Shown one piece after another: positions 11,034 to 20,242 of a DNA stretch of 64,000 nt. Location of the stretch: the NCBI GenBank assembly GCA_014529385.2, contig CM043945.1, positions 93,512,112 to 93,576,111 on the forward strand, given 5' to 3'. Within the stretch, counting starts at the first letter, position 1, and every line of letters starts with the position of its first letter. Position numbers and translations under genes: made by a program. The notes under the pieces are model-generated. The model was not told where the DNA came from. It did not search any database and saw nothing but the letters and a program-made list of their open reading frames with translations. Source of the stretch: Adiantum capillus-veneris (taxonomy: Eukaryota; Streptophyta; Polypodiopsida; Polypodiales; Pteridaceae).

Positions 11034-11070
11034 CTCCCCCCTTCCACGGTCATGTCGTCCCCGACATGAC
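11034..11070 (-). promoter_or_regulatory. Polypurine tract and GGGA-loop hairpin of element 2
   Basis: On the minus strand GGAAGGGGGGAG (11034-11045) abuts the LTR. Just upstream, 11049-11070 forms a perfect 9-bp stem (GTCATGTCG with its complement) closed by a GGGA tetraloop, which fits the GNRA loop pattern. Element 1 has the same arrangement at 4084-4120. Confidence 0.8.
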
Positions 11071-12752
11071 CTGATTGTCGATGGCGATGTGGTCTTTGCT
11101 GTCGTTTTGGCTTCATCTGTTGCACTGCTTGTAACTTTGTCGAACCACAACAAGAACTATGATCCATTAGGGCGGACATCTATCATCATAACCATTCATC
11201 TTTTGAGATCCTCTGATTACTTTTATGTCTGCTCTTCTTCATTGGGGACTTCTTTGTTCCTGTGCAATCATGTTGTTAGTGTTGTCTGCAACTTTGTCAT
11301 TGCAGGCCATTCTTCAACTCGCCATTGAGGAGAAGTATGCTATGATCTGAAATTGGTGCTGCAATTCATTTGTCAATTGATTTGGGTAGCATTTTCTTAT
11401 TGTTGATGTAGAAGGAATGTGTACAAGAGGATGGTGATAGGTGTCTTTAGAGTAGGGTCTAAAACCTGGATGACCAAAGGGAAAAAAAAATCCGGTGAGG
11501 AAAAAAATGCCTTTGGTATACGCTCTTATTGGAGTTGAGCAGTTGAACGTGAAGTACATGTTCATGAAAGGTGAGTGCTTGGGTGAAACACGGAAAGAGT
11601 GCCTGATGCAAGTGCCAATTATGGGACACTCTATATGCATATGAGAAATTTGTCAACAAAAGCATGCAATGTGAAAGAAGGAGATGATGGGTGTTTCGAG
11701 GAATAAATGTAGCACATGTGACATCAAAAGATGTCTCAATAGCTTCCACCTTTCCAAGAAGGGTGGTCGATGTAGAAGTTTCTCCACTTGTATCTCACTG
11801 TGCTCAGTACGTGAGTGTCTTTTGGACGTTATCCTTCACTTCACCAGACTTAAGTACTTAGACTTCGACTCTTTTGCTCACCTATACCAGCATGAGCGAC
11901 ACAACGTAAATATGCTCAACTCTTCCAGCTTGAGCAGTACCTAGAATAGCTAAGATGCTTAGACCAAAGAGAATATTGCTTGAAGCTTTGGGACTAACAC
12001 CTCACTCATTTTGTGGCTTAGCTACTCGACTTTGACTTTTATGACTTGTCGGTTGCATGTTGACATTGCTTTGTGACAAGTTCTTCGGCTGTTGTAGTGG
12101 CTGCTGAGACATACTTCGTGAAGTTTCATCGTTTCCCTGTACCTTATTCTCTTTGTAGTGCTCAGGCCTCTCGTCAGTCTTTTCTTCATGTGGATTATGG
12201 ATTTTTTATTTTTTCTTAATAATAAACAAAGAAAATCTTTAAAAAAAACTTAACAAAAGAAAAATCATTCAGATAGAAATCTAAATGCTATGTACACTAT
12301 ACACATGTCCCTAGGGGCTCATATATGGATTTTGTCCCCATACTCCTCTGTAACACTACTATGAGGGCATATACTCTAAATTTCGTCAAAAAATTATCAC
12401 AATAAAACGCAAAAATTCAATGCATCTCACAAAACATTGCCCTCTAATAGTCATAATGTTAGGTTCGCATTCAGAATGCCTCCCCCCTGCCTATTTGGAG
12501 TCATCCTTTACGACACGGTATCGCAAAGGGTATGTGTTGTGCTTGGGCAATTAAAAGTTGTGTCTATGCAGGCCTTGTAATGTAGCCCTATTATGCATAC
12601 ACAGTCAATGCATGGAAAAGATTTATGTTGTGCAAGATGTGGGTATAAGCAATTTGCTTATTGGCATTTGTTGGCGAGGCTTCCTATTCTAAGAAATGTA
12701 ATGGTCTTTGAAGCTCCTGTATCGTTGCTTGATTGAAGCGACTCGCTCTCTT
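11071..12752 (-). other. Element 2 3' internal region without recognisable genes
   Basis: About 1.7 kb between the WxPK region and the hairpin. This is where RT and integrase would lie in an autonomous gypsy element, but no LPQG, xxDD or integrase Asp/Glu motif can be read in any frame. The short ORFs present on both strands show no pattern. An A/T-rich patch sits at 12190-12260. Confidence 0.6.
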
Positions 12753-13630
12753 CTAGCTGTACTGTAATTGTAGGAAGAATTGTAAGAATTCAAGCGGTGA
12801 TGCATTGAAAGCAGTTTTGTTGTTCTTCTTTGGGACCCATTTCTTTGCGATTATTGGCTGTTTTGTTGCTGACGCTCGTTTGGGAACCCATACTTGCCCG
12901 TGCTTCGTTTGTGTTTGAAGAGACTTCTTTGGGATCCACCTTTTTGTTGTGTGAGTCAACAGTGGTCTTTGCTTCAGCCCTTGTACGCTTGGTTGGGGAC
13001 GGGATTTAGTCTTTGAAAGTTGATACTGTGGTTGTTTTGGAATCCAAATGAATTCCTGACTTTTTTGTGCTTGAATCAACTTCTTTGGAGCCCAAACCTG
13101 AGTTGTGAAAGCTTGCGACTTTGTGATATTCTTACCCATTCGTGCACGCTTTCCTTGTTTTTGTTTTGGTGTTGGATCTTGTGATTTGTCATTAGAGATC
13201 TTTGTCTTCTTGATCCATATCTGTTTTTGGCCGATCTGGCTTTTTGGTATCTAGATTTGTCGAGCTTTTTGGATTTGACTTGTTGTCCTGTTCTTTTGAC
13301 CTGTCATGGTTGTTGCTGAAGGGGTTGGTGACAGTGATGGCGTGAGGGGATGTCGTAAGATTCATCACTATCGCTACTATCCTCAGCAAGGTTGACTTCT
13401 TGTACTTTCTCTTGATTTTTTGGCTGGTAGTGGAAAGTTACTGTCTGTTTGCTCGTGGGTGGTAGTTTCTTGGAGGACTTTTCTAGCCCATTGATTAGAG
13501 CATCGTTAGCTCGTTGCTCTGGTCGTATTCCTCCTAGCTGAGTCTTTGCATCCTTATTAGGAGCCATGTATGAGGATGCTTGTGGTGGCTGTGTCTTCAC
13601 CGAGGACTTTGGAATCCACTTTTTATGCAC
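12753..13630 (-). pseudogene. Element 2 C-terminal WxPK-repeat protein region (frameshifted)
   Basis: Several short minus-strand frames together carry at least six copies of a W-[I/V/A]-P-K motif: KKWIPKS near 13620, then VWAPKK, IWIPKQ, RWIPKK, VWVPKR and KWVPKK between 13095 and 12825. Two further degraded units lie near 13200-13260, one with Trp replaced by a TAG stop. The units are 15-35 residues apart in a Lys/Gln/Pro/Ser-rich, probably disordered chain. Single WVPK motifs occur in some plant retroelement polyproteins near the protease; a tandem array is unusual. The function is unknown. A run of eight or nine A residues near 13725 probably caused the frameshift from the upstream ORF. 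Confidence 0.55.
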
Positions 13631-13729
13631 TTTATTCGTGTAGCGAGGACATTGATTCCCGGGTCGTTGATCTTCTTGAAGCTCGAAGTGTTCTACAGAG
13701 TCATAGAACTCGTCGTCTTCTTCTTTTTT

Positions 13730-14173
13730 TTATTCTCCATATTTCTTTGTTTGCTCCTTGTTTCTAGAGCTTGTTGATGTCTGGATCTCTTCGTTTTCCT
13801 GCATTACACTTACTCCAAAATACGGAACGACATCATAGCCATTTTCATCACAAAACTTTGTTGTGGGAGCATCCTCCACGGCGCACATGTCCAGAGTAGC
13901 CAAGATGTGTTCCCATCCAAAAGGCTTGAACTCTTCGTTAGGAAATGGTTCTAGGATATAGTCCATATCCTCTATAACCCGCTCTAGGATACATTCCTCA
14001 AGTTTCAAGCTACCACATTGTGAAGCTCCACACATCCACAGTTCTTTAGGCTTACCTAACCAAGCTGAAAGTTCTGATCCTGCTACTGGGGCGGAATCAA
14101 ACTCCTCAACCAGTGTTCTCGTCACATCCCTATAGCTATGGTCCCTCAAGTTTATCTTTATTATGGTTTCCAT
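13730..14173 (-). CDS. Element 2 post-protease domain (147 residues), unknown
   Basis: This frame overlaps the end of the protease ORF by 13 bases, so it is probably the continuation of the same polyprotein after a frameshift. It is acidic, with an LWMCGASQCG motif and a segment rich in Glu, Asp and Phe (FPNEEFKPFGWEHILATLD). It has no RT features, although RT would normally follow protease here. It ends at an A-rich slippage-prone tract that leads toward the WxPK region. I do not recognise the domain. Confidence 0.5.
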   Translation of the reverse strand: METIIKINLRDHSYRDVTRTLVEEFDSAPVAGSELSAWLGKPKELWMCGASQCGSLKLEECILERVIEDMDYILEPFPNEEFKPFGWEHILATLDMCAVEDAPTTKFCDENGYDVVPYFGVSVMQENEEIQTSTSSRNKEQTKKYGE

Positions 14174-16260
14174 ATGTCTTGGATCATTTTCAATTGTCGC
14201 ATGAATGGTCTTCCCAGAATGATGTCATAGTTGTTCTTCTTGCCAAAGTCAACAACAGCAGAAGTGTGTTCATATTCAATGCTATAAGAAGTAACAAGTA
14301 CTTTTTCTAGCAGTCCTAGGGGCTTTTCCTTGTGTCCGTCTGCAAGCTGCAGGGTCATTCGTGTGGATATCAAGGCAGGTTTTCCCCATTTTTTCCAAAC
14401 CTCTTTGGTTGCAATGGCCACACTAGCTCCACTGTCAAGGATTGCCATGGTTTTTACACCATTGAATTCCATAGGAAGGGTGGTGTTTCCATCTTCTCCC
14501 TCGTAATATTCGCCTACCTTGTTTAATGGCACTAGCCTAGTATTTAGTTGAGGCATTTCAAGCTCTTTGATGCCTTCCTTGATTTGAGTCATTGGGGTTT
14601 TTACACCAAATTTCTCTAGACATTTACCCACATTAGCCCACATGTTTGGTCTTATCCTGAGCAACTCGGCTAACATTATTGTACAGGTGATTGGGGTAGA
14701 TAGAATATCTACTAGCCCCTTTGAATCGATGGCCTTGTTGGGAGACAGTCTATGTGATGGGACTGCAACCACATCTGACTTGGTCTCGTACTCTCCCATG
14801 TAGGACGGTAGTGTTCTTAGCGAATGGGGTTGACTATCCATAGATTGTACAGATCCTTTGTCACCCCAATACGATCGCACGTCTAGATTCATTTGAGATC
14901 CAGTCTCAAATTCCTCTATTGGTGGTAGAAACACTCCTCGTTCATCACCAGTCTTGTCTACTAGTCTTCTTAGGTCATCGACTTCATTGGCCTCTCTGAC
15001 TTGTTTCCACAATTTGTCAAGACCATCTATCTCTTTACAATCCTTAGGTATAGCTTGGTGAAATCCCTCGGAAGTGTTATCTGTGGTATTTAGTACTATC
15101 CTTGGTTCTAATGCTGGGTCTTTGAGGTTTGGTCTGTGCTCATGACTAGAAGCTGGATCTTGTAGTTCCTGGTTTGGTGGGATTACTTGTGTAGGCATGA
15201 CACGGATCACATCCTCAGGCTTTGGAACTGGTGGTTCTAGTAAAGCTTGGGCTGTTTGAATAATTTTTTGGCACATTTCAAACCTTTGCTTTTCTAGTTC
15301 CGCATAGGGATATGTCATCCACCTGTGTTCTTGGGTTTGGTTGTTTTTGAGCCTCACATCATAGGATTTCAAGAGGGTATCTAATGTCTCGTTAACCTTC
15401 TCTGCCAACACAGATCCTCCTGAACTAGCACTTCTCGGTTTCTCATCTGTGGATGGTTCTTCTAGAGGTTTAACCATCTGTGTAAGAGAAGGTTCCTCCT
15501 TTTCCTCATGTTGTTTTATCTTCTCCTCAGCTTCGGTAAGCTTCTCAGCTAGGAATTTTTGCTCTCGTTCCCTGCGTGCTTTCATCCTAGTCTTTCTAGC
15601 TTTCCAACTATTTCGTTTGCTCTTGGTTTTCTGACTAGGTGCATGTGTCTTTGGTCCATCATCTGTCTTTGGACTCGTGTCACTTTCCGTGTTCTTTGTC
15701 TCTGGATTCTCATCAGCTTTCTTTTGAGCTTGTGCTCTTGTAACTACTTGAACTGGTACAACATTTTCATTTTTTGAGTTGCTAGGGAGCTGAACAATCC
15801 CTAATACATTTGTTGTGATTTTCCTGATTTGGTTTGGGTTTTTCGGGAAATCGGGGATCAAGTGAGTGATGCCACACTCAAGAAAATAGGCATTTACTTC
15901 AGTGATCTCTGTATGAGGACATTGTTTGACCAAGTGGTTGTCACGATTTTTGTGACAATCTATCTCTGGTTGAGGAGATTCTTTTAGAATTTCTTCTTGG
16001 CTGTAAGCAAGCTTTGACCTAGATAAGATGCTATTTGAAATGAATCGCAATGTCCTTTCGTCCATTTCATACCTTCTTTCTCTCGACTGAAACCCAGGAG
16101 GTGGAGGTTGTACCGGCCTCACCACTCCATGTGTTTCTCTCACATTTTGTTGCTCGGAAGGGTAGTACTCACTTTGGTTGCTATACCACATTGTAGCTGG
16201 TACTGGCGTTGGTTTATTTGATGCTTCCATCATTGGCATGTATGTCATGTCTACCTGCAT
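14161..16260 (-). CDS. Element 2 linker and retroviral-type aspartic protease
   Basis: The ORF encodes 699 residues and is in frame with the gag ORF, separated only by a TAA at 16378-16380, so the called ATG is probably not the native start. Near residues 100-145 there are two degenerate zinc-knuckle-like segments (DCHKNRDNHLVKQCP and LECGITHLIPDFP), each lacking a ligand. A charged region around residues 205-260 (many Lys, Arg and Glu) is probably helical. The C-terminus is a retropepsin: AILDSGAS with the catalytic Asp, and DIILGRPFM as the second conserved strand. Retropepsins act as dimers and cut gag-pol. No RT follows. Confidence 0.75.
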   Translation of the reverse strand: MQVDMTYMPMMEASNKPTPVPATMWYSNQSEYYPSEQQNVRETHGVVRPVQPPPPGFQSRERRYEMDERTLRFISNSILSRSKLAYSQEEILKESPQPEIDCHKNRDNHLVKQCPHTEITEVNAYFLECGITHLIPDFPKNPNQIRKITTNVLGIVQLPSNSKNENVVPVQVVTRAQAQKKADENPETKNTESDTSPKTDDGPKTHAPSQKTKSKRNSWKARKTRMKARREREQKFLAEKLTEAEEKIKQHEEKEEPSLTQMVKPLEEPSTDEKPRSASSGGSVLAEKVNETLDTLLKSYDVRLKNNQTQEHRWMTYPYAELEKQRFEMCQKIIQTAQALLEPPVPKPEDVIRVMPTQVIPPNQELQDPASSHEHRPNLKDPALEPRIVLNTTDNTSEGFHQAIPKDCKEIDGLDKLWKQVREANEVDDLRRLVDKTGDERGVFLPPIEEFETGSQMNLDVRSYWGDKGSVQSMDSQPHSLRTLPSYMGEYETKSDVVAVPSHRLSPNKAIDSKGLVDILSTPITCTIMLAELLRIRPNMWANVGKCLEKFGVKTPMTQIKEGIKELEMPQLNTRLVPLNKVGEYYEGEDGNTTLPMEFNGVKTMAILDSGASVAIATKEVWKKWGKPALISTRMTLQLADGHKEKPLGLLEKVLVTSYSIEYEHTSAVVDFGKKNNYDIILGRPFMRQLKMIQDIWKP

Positions 16261-16377
16261 TCTAGCACCTGGCAGTGGAGGTTGTTGTCCTAAGACAAGC
16301 TGTGGCCTTAAAACTCCTACTGGTCTTGGCGCATTCCTCGTAATGTATCTAGGTGGAGTAGGTGCTTCTAGAACAGG

Positions 16378-17061
16378 TTATACATACGTCTCCCTAGCAT
16401 TTTCCATGCTATAATAGCACTCTTCCCCCGTATGGTTCGTCCATTTTCTCTCAATTTCACACCACTGCGGCTCTCCTGAATCAGACCTTACAAGAGGAAT
16501 CAACCTCTTGACCAAGTCGTCGATAAGCCTTTCTTGATCAATAGGTGCCGTTGGCTTGGTAATGGACTCACTTATCTGTGAAACACTGTGCTGAGAGGAT
16601 GTGTCATCTCCTTGACTCTTTAAGTCCTTTTCTTTGTATGCCTCACAGTTATCCACTAGATAAAGAGCTTCTTTGATCAACTCGTTTAGCGTCATCCTCC
16701 TTATCTTATGCAGATCCTTCTGAAGGGCCGCATGTCTCATTCCCTGGATAAAGATCAGCATCATTCGTGCTTGCGTAGGTAATTCCGCTCTCGGACAGAG
16801 CTTAAAATATCTCTTGAGCCGTAATGATGCGTTGCGTACTGATTCATCCTCTTTCTGTTTGAATCTATGGATTTGCGAGACCGTGTTGTGAGCAATGCCT
16901 TTTGGCGAGAATTCTTCAATAAACTCCTCAAACAGTTCATCTAGGGTCTCAAAATCCCATTTTTCCACCGAGTCGAACCATGTAGCTGCATCATCTTCTA
17001 GAGTCAATCCAAATCCCGCAAACTGTGTCGCAAAATCTGAAACTTCCTCTTCTCTAATCAC
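16378..17061 (-). CDS. Element 2 gag (Retrotrans_gag-type domain)
   Basis: The 227-residue frame contains the hallmark of plant Ty3/gypsy gag: DDAATWFDSVE, then the F.EEF...F pattern, then QHR-like IHRFKQKEDESVRNASLRLKR split over the helices, and the MRHAALQKDLHK segment. Gag packages element RNA in cytoplasmic particles in this superfamily. The first residues of the same domain (KYSGDKDPRDHV) are in the preceding ORF, so a one-base change in a T4A4 run at 17064-17071 splits the domain. Translation as written would stop at 17058. Confidence 0.8.
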   Translation of the reverse strand: MIREEEVSDFATQFAGFGLTLEDDAATWFDSVEKWDFETLDELFEEFIEEFSPKGIAHNTVSQIHRFKQKEDESVRNASLRLKRYFKLCPRAELPTQARMMLIFIQGMRHAALQKDLHKIRRMTLNELIKEALYLVDNCEAYKEKDLKSQGDDTSSQHSVSQISESITKPTAPIDQERLIDDLVKRLIPLVRSDSGEPQWCEIERKWTNHTGEECYYSMENARETYV

Positions 17062-17651
17062 TCTTTTAAAAGCGTTACGTGATCTCTCGGATCTTTATCT
17101 CCGGAGTATTTTCTGTTTACCCATTTCTGGACTTGGGATGGTCTAACTCGTCGATTGTCTACAAGTCTAACCAGATACTCTCCCAATCCTTCTTTCGTTA
17201 TCGCTCTTGAAGGCAATCCTCGTGGCTCTCTTCTTGGAATTCCTATAGGAATTCTCGTGTTTGGTGGAGGCATTTGTGGTCCTTCATTGACCAAATATCC
17301 ACCTCTTTCTAGTACAGTTTGTGGGTTTGTGCTTTCTACAACTCTGTATTCTCGTCCATACTTGTCGACAACTATAGATCTCCATTGACAGTCGACTCCG
17401 TATGTGTAGACATATAAGAGCTTGTAATCCGTTATCTCTTCTAGGTATGGATCTGAGCACCTATAAAGATTGACCTCATTGTCGTCAATGTATCTATATA
17501 GTCCTTCACTCTCATGACCAATCATCCAAACTCTCTCAACAAGATGGATCTTTATCAATTGCAAGTTTGGAAGATCCATTGTGGGAGGATATTCCTCTAT
17601 CGTCGGGATCTCCAAGCTTGTGTAAGCTGCATTTGAATCTAGGGTAGTCAT
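17058..17651 (-). CDS. Element 2 ORF before gag, N-terminal polyprotein segment
   Basis: The ORF encodes 197 residues from the ATG at 17649-17651. The first 130 residues form an unrecognised, aromatic-rich segment (LYRYIDDNEVNLYRC, VYTYGVDCQW). Then comes a Pro/Arg linker (IPIGIPRREPRGLPSR) and the start of the gag domain, ending at TGA 17058-17060. Being the first ORF after the long leader, its ATG is the natural start of the element polyprotein. Confidence 0.65.
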   Translation of the reverse strand: MTTLDSNAAYTSLEIPTIEEYPPTMDLPNLQLIKIHLVERVWMIGHESEGLYRYIDDNEVNLYRCSDPYLEEITDYKLLYVYTYGVDCQWRSIVVDKYGREYRVVESTNPQTVLERGGYLVNEGPQMPPPNTRIPIGIPRREPRGLPSRAITKEGLGEYLVRLVDNRRVRPSQVQKWVNRKYSGDKDPRDHVTLLKE

Positions 17652-18106
17652 GACTTCTGAGCTTAAGAGCTTTTTCTTGGTTCAAGTAGACTTAGTCCAC
17701 TGTGTTCAAGTGCTTTGGTTAGGGAAAAGTCGAAACTATGTCCAAAACCGCAACCGTTTCGTCACAATTCTCGCAAATTGTCGCTTTTAGACACCCCTAA
17801 CTTGCGGATGAAGTTTGAGGCCTCAAACGACGTTTTTTTCAAAGTTGACCTAAACGGTTGCCGTGGGCATGCATTTAGTTCAAGTTTTGCTCTAAAATCT
17901 GTAGAGCCGCTCTCAGGCTACGTTTTGATATAAAAACTTTTCCGATCCGATACCGTTTGTGAAAGTTATGGCCAAAACAGTGAAATGCGGTTTAGACTGG
18001 TCAAAATAAGTCCAAAGTCAATTTTAAAAGAAGATTTGGAATCTCTATGACACTGTGAACACTTCTCTATGGTCAAAATTACAGTCGGACCCTAAAACTG
18101 GCCTAG

Positions 18107-18130
18107 AGACATCCTACCCGTAGGATGTCT
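18107..18130. repeat. 24-nt palindrome, element 2 copy a (one mismatch)
   Basis: Arm AGACATCCTACC faces CGTAGGATGTCT. Only the innermost pair is broken (C instead of G). Confidence 0.9.
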
Positions 18131-18230
18131 ATATGCTCAGAATTTAACAAAATTTGGTCCAGAGACTCCCCTTAAGTCCAACAACACAATGGTATGCTCA
18201 AAATTTCATTTGGACCTAAAATTGGCCTTG

Positions 18231-18254
18231 AGACATCCTACGCGTAGGATGTCT
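18231..18254. repeat. 24-nt palindrome, element 2 copy b (perfect)
   Basis: Arm AGACATCCTACG is followed by its exact reverse complement. It starts 124 bp after copy a. Confidence 0.95.
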
Positions 18255-18352
18255 TTTTGCTCAGAATGACTTGAAATTTTCACCCCAGATTCTCCTTGAT
18301 GTGCTGATCACAGTGGTGTGCTCATAGGTTGGTTTGGAGTCCTAAAAGCTGA

Positions 18353-18376
18353 AGACATCCTACACGTAGGATGTCT
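18353..18376. repeat. 24-nt palindrome, element 2 copy c (one mismatch)
   Basis: As copy b but with A instead of G at the innermost base of the left arm. It starts 122 bp after copy b. Confidence 0.9.
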
Positions 18377-18497
18377 AACTGCTCAGATTTTTTCCAAACT
18401 TGATCCTAAGATTCTCCTAGTGCTTAGCAACCCAATGGTATGCTCAAAATTGAATTTGGATGCCAATAGGTCAAGATTTGGGCTGCATAAGCTTCTA

Positions 18498-18521
18498 GTG
18501 CACTCCAAGAGTAGGATGTCT
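18498..18521. repeat. Decayed palindrome (right arm kept)
   Basis: The right arm GTAGGATGTCT is intact while the left arm is scrambled. It lies 145 bp after copy c, in phase with the array. Confidence 0.6.
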
Positions 18522-18657
18522 GACAATTCTTGTCTTTGCTTGGTAAATAGGCCAAACAAGGTCCAAATTCACTTTTGAAAAAAGTTCTGGAATTCTTTAG
18601 GCACTTAGAACCTCCCTTTATGGCTACAGTAGAATTTTGACCACTTTATGACCCAGG

Positions 18658-18681
18658 AGACATTCTACGCGTAGGATGTCT
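18658..18681. repeat. 24-nt palindrome, element 2 copy d (one mismatch)
   Basis: The left arm is AGACATTCTACG, a C to T change at position 7; the right arm is unchanged. Confidence 0.9.
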
Positions 18682-18941
18682 TTTTGCTCTGTTTCAGCTC
18701 AAACTTGCACTGTAGCTTCCCCTTGATGTGCTAAACTCACAACTATTTTTACTTTTTGATTCTGACACCTATAGGTTGGTCAAATGATCAAGAATCTATT
18801 CCAGAATCCTGATGTCTGTTCTGATGAATTCCCAAGTCAAATCAACTCCAAATTGGACCAAATTTGCCTAGGAGGCTTATCTAAGGCTATATGACAGCAT
18901 GGTATGGTCACATGAGAATTTTGGTCTTAGAATCATGCAGT

Positions 18942-18965
18942 AGACATCCTACGCGTAGGATGTCT
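18942..18965. repeat. 24-nt palindrome, element 2 copy e (perfect)
   Basis: A perfect 12+12 palindrome starting 284 bp after copy d. Confidence 0.95.
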
Positions 18966-19225
18966 TTTTGCCCAGAATGAACCCAAACTTGGACCAAAGA
19001 TCCCCCTAGTCTTCAGCAACCCATTCGTATGCTAAGATTTGAGTTTGGATCTCAAAAGACCCCAAAACTAGCTATTCTTGCCTTTTGTCTGTCCAAAGTG
19101 CTAAAGTCCGCTTTGAACTCAATTTTCTCACCCAAATGAGGTGAAACCTCTTTCAATCACTCAATATATCATTCAAAACATGTTCATGCAGCCATCTTAT
19201 GGTTTTGGTCTCAAAATTAGGCCTT

Positions 19226-19249
19226 GGACACAATTTGGGTAGGATGTTT
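19226..19249. repeat. Decayed palindrome (right arm partly kept)
   Basis: GGGTAGGATGTTT preserves most of the right arm. It starts exactly 284 bp after copy e and 160 bp before copy f. Confidence 0.55.
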
Positions 19250-19385
19250 GACAATTCTCTTCTTTTGGCTTTGATCTGTCAAAATTTGGTCAAATTTCCA
19301 CTTTCCAGGTGAAAATAGGGTAAAACCTACCTTCTAAACACACTGGCAACCTCAGATTTTCAAAAAAATGCCCAAATCCCTCTGT

Positions 19386-19409
19386 AGACATCCTACGCGT
19401 AGGATGTCT
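19386..19409. repeat. 24-nt palindrome, element 2 copy f (perfect)
   Basis: A perfect 12+12 palindrome identical to copies b and e. Confidence 0.95.
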
Positions 19410-19675
19410 ACTGCTTATTTTTTCAGACTGAAGTGACCCTGATGCTTCCTTATGCTCTCAGCAAGTGCAAGTATGCTTCACAATTGCAAAAAAAAGCAAA
19501 AATCACTCAATTTAAGCCTTTTCTGAAATTTGACGTTTTTTGACTCCGCCTTTTGGCTTTTGGTCAACAAAAATAGGGAAAAACGCCCAAGTCAATATGT
19601 TACTAGGGTAAAACCTACCCTCTGAACACACTGATGCAGTCAGAATTTTCAAATTTGGTCTCCAGAACCCCCTTG

Positions 19676-19699
19676 AGACATCCTAGGCGTAGGATGTCT
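19676..19699. repeat. 24-nt palindrome, element 2 copy g (one mismatch)
   Basis: The left arm is AGACATCCTAGG, with G for C at position 11. It is the copy nearest the PBS and 5' LTR. Confidence 0.9.
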
Positions 19700-20223
19700 A
19701 TATTTACAGAATTGCAGGTTTTCTTCATAGAACCCTTGCAAATGCTCTTTTATATGCACGGCATCAGTCAGTCATACAAAAATATCCACAAAAGCTTGTT
19801 TAATGCATTTTTACTCTCAAAAGCACACTTTTCCCTGATTTCAAATGCAATCAAGCACTTTAGCAAATAATTCAGTGCTGAATAGCTCTAGATCAAAATC
19901 GGATCACTTACCTAAAGCTACTCCTACAAATCATATGGGGTTTTGCATCTATGAGTAGAAAAATGCCTCACTGCCACACACGGACTAGTAAACGCTTTTA
20001 TCACCTCACAAATCACTAGACCACCAACAACTACTCTAATCCACAGATCCTAACTAAACCTATCTAGTCGCAGACCCTCGGCAAGACACACGCTTCCTGG
20101 CTATCCACTTGATCGCGGAATATCCTCTTCCGGATCCACTTAAGAAAAACGATTTCTTTAGCCGAAACTAAGTAAAGCAACCATCACACGAGTGTTAGTA
20201 GGAAACCTACTTAGGTCCTTGTG

Positions 20224-20241
20224 TCCCCGGTAATGGCGCCA
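20224..20241 (-). promoter_or_regulatory. Primer-binding site, Asp-tRNA type (element 2)
   Basis: On the minus strand TGGCGCCATTACCGGGGA follows the LTR end by one base. It matches the TGGCGCCGT.GCCGGGGA pattern typical of plant gypsy elements primed by tRNA-Asp, with two differences. Confidence 0.75.
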
Positions 20242-20242
20242 A

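Larger units (their letters stand above)
17652..20223 (-). other. Element 2 leader with divergent tandem repeats and palindromes
   Basis: About 2.6 kb between the PBS and first ORF with no coding content. From about 18000 to 19750 it is built of divergent units of 122-160 bp. Many contain a version of CAATGGTATGCTCAAAATT (18190, 18433 and a diverged copy at 19023) and a 24-nt palindrome. Intact or nearly intact palindromes start at 18107, 18231, 18353, 18658, 18942, 19386 and 19676. Decayed ones lie at about 18498 and 19226, with weaker traces near 18805 and 19080. 17652-18000 and 19750-20223 show no repeats that I can see. Confidence 0.75.

Noticed and set aside
13570-13777. Plus-strand hydrophobic ORFs
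   Set aside because: They overlap the minus-strand element 2 coding region and have no independent support.
14155-14176. Programmed frameshift between protease and the 147-residue frame
   Set aside because: No canonical slippery heptamer is present at the overlap, and the element has other indels.
17058-17072. Programmed -1 frameshift site (T TTA AAA) joining the first ORF of element 2 to gag
   Set aside because: The heptamer fits the slippery pattern and the -1 frame continues gag, but the site lies inside the gag domain itself. Adding one T to the T run gives a normal domain (HVTLFKRV), so a simple base loss is more likely.
18107-19699. CRISPR array
   Set aside because: The repeats are palindromic and spaced, but spacings vary from 122 to 290 bp, the intervening DNA is itself repetitive, and the setting is a plant LTR element without cas genes.
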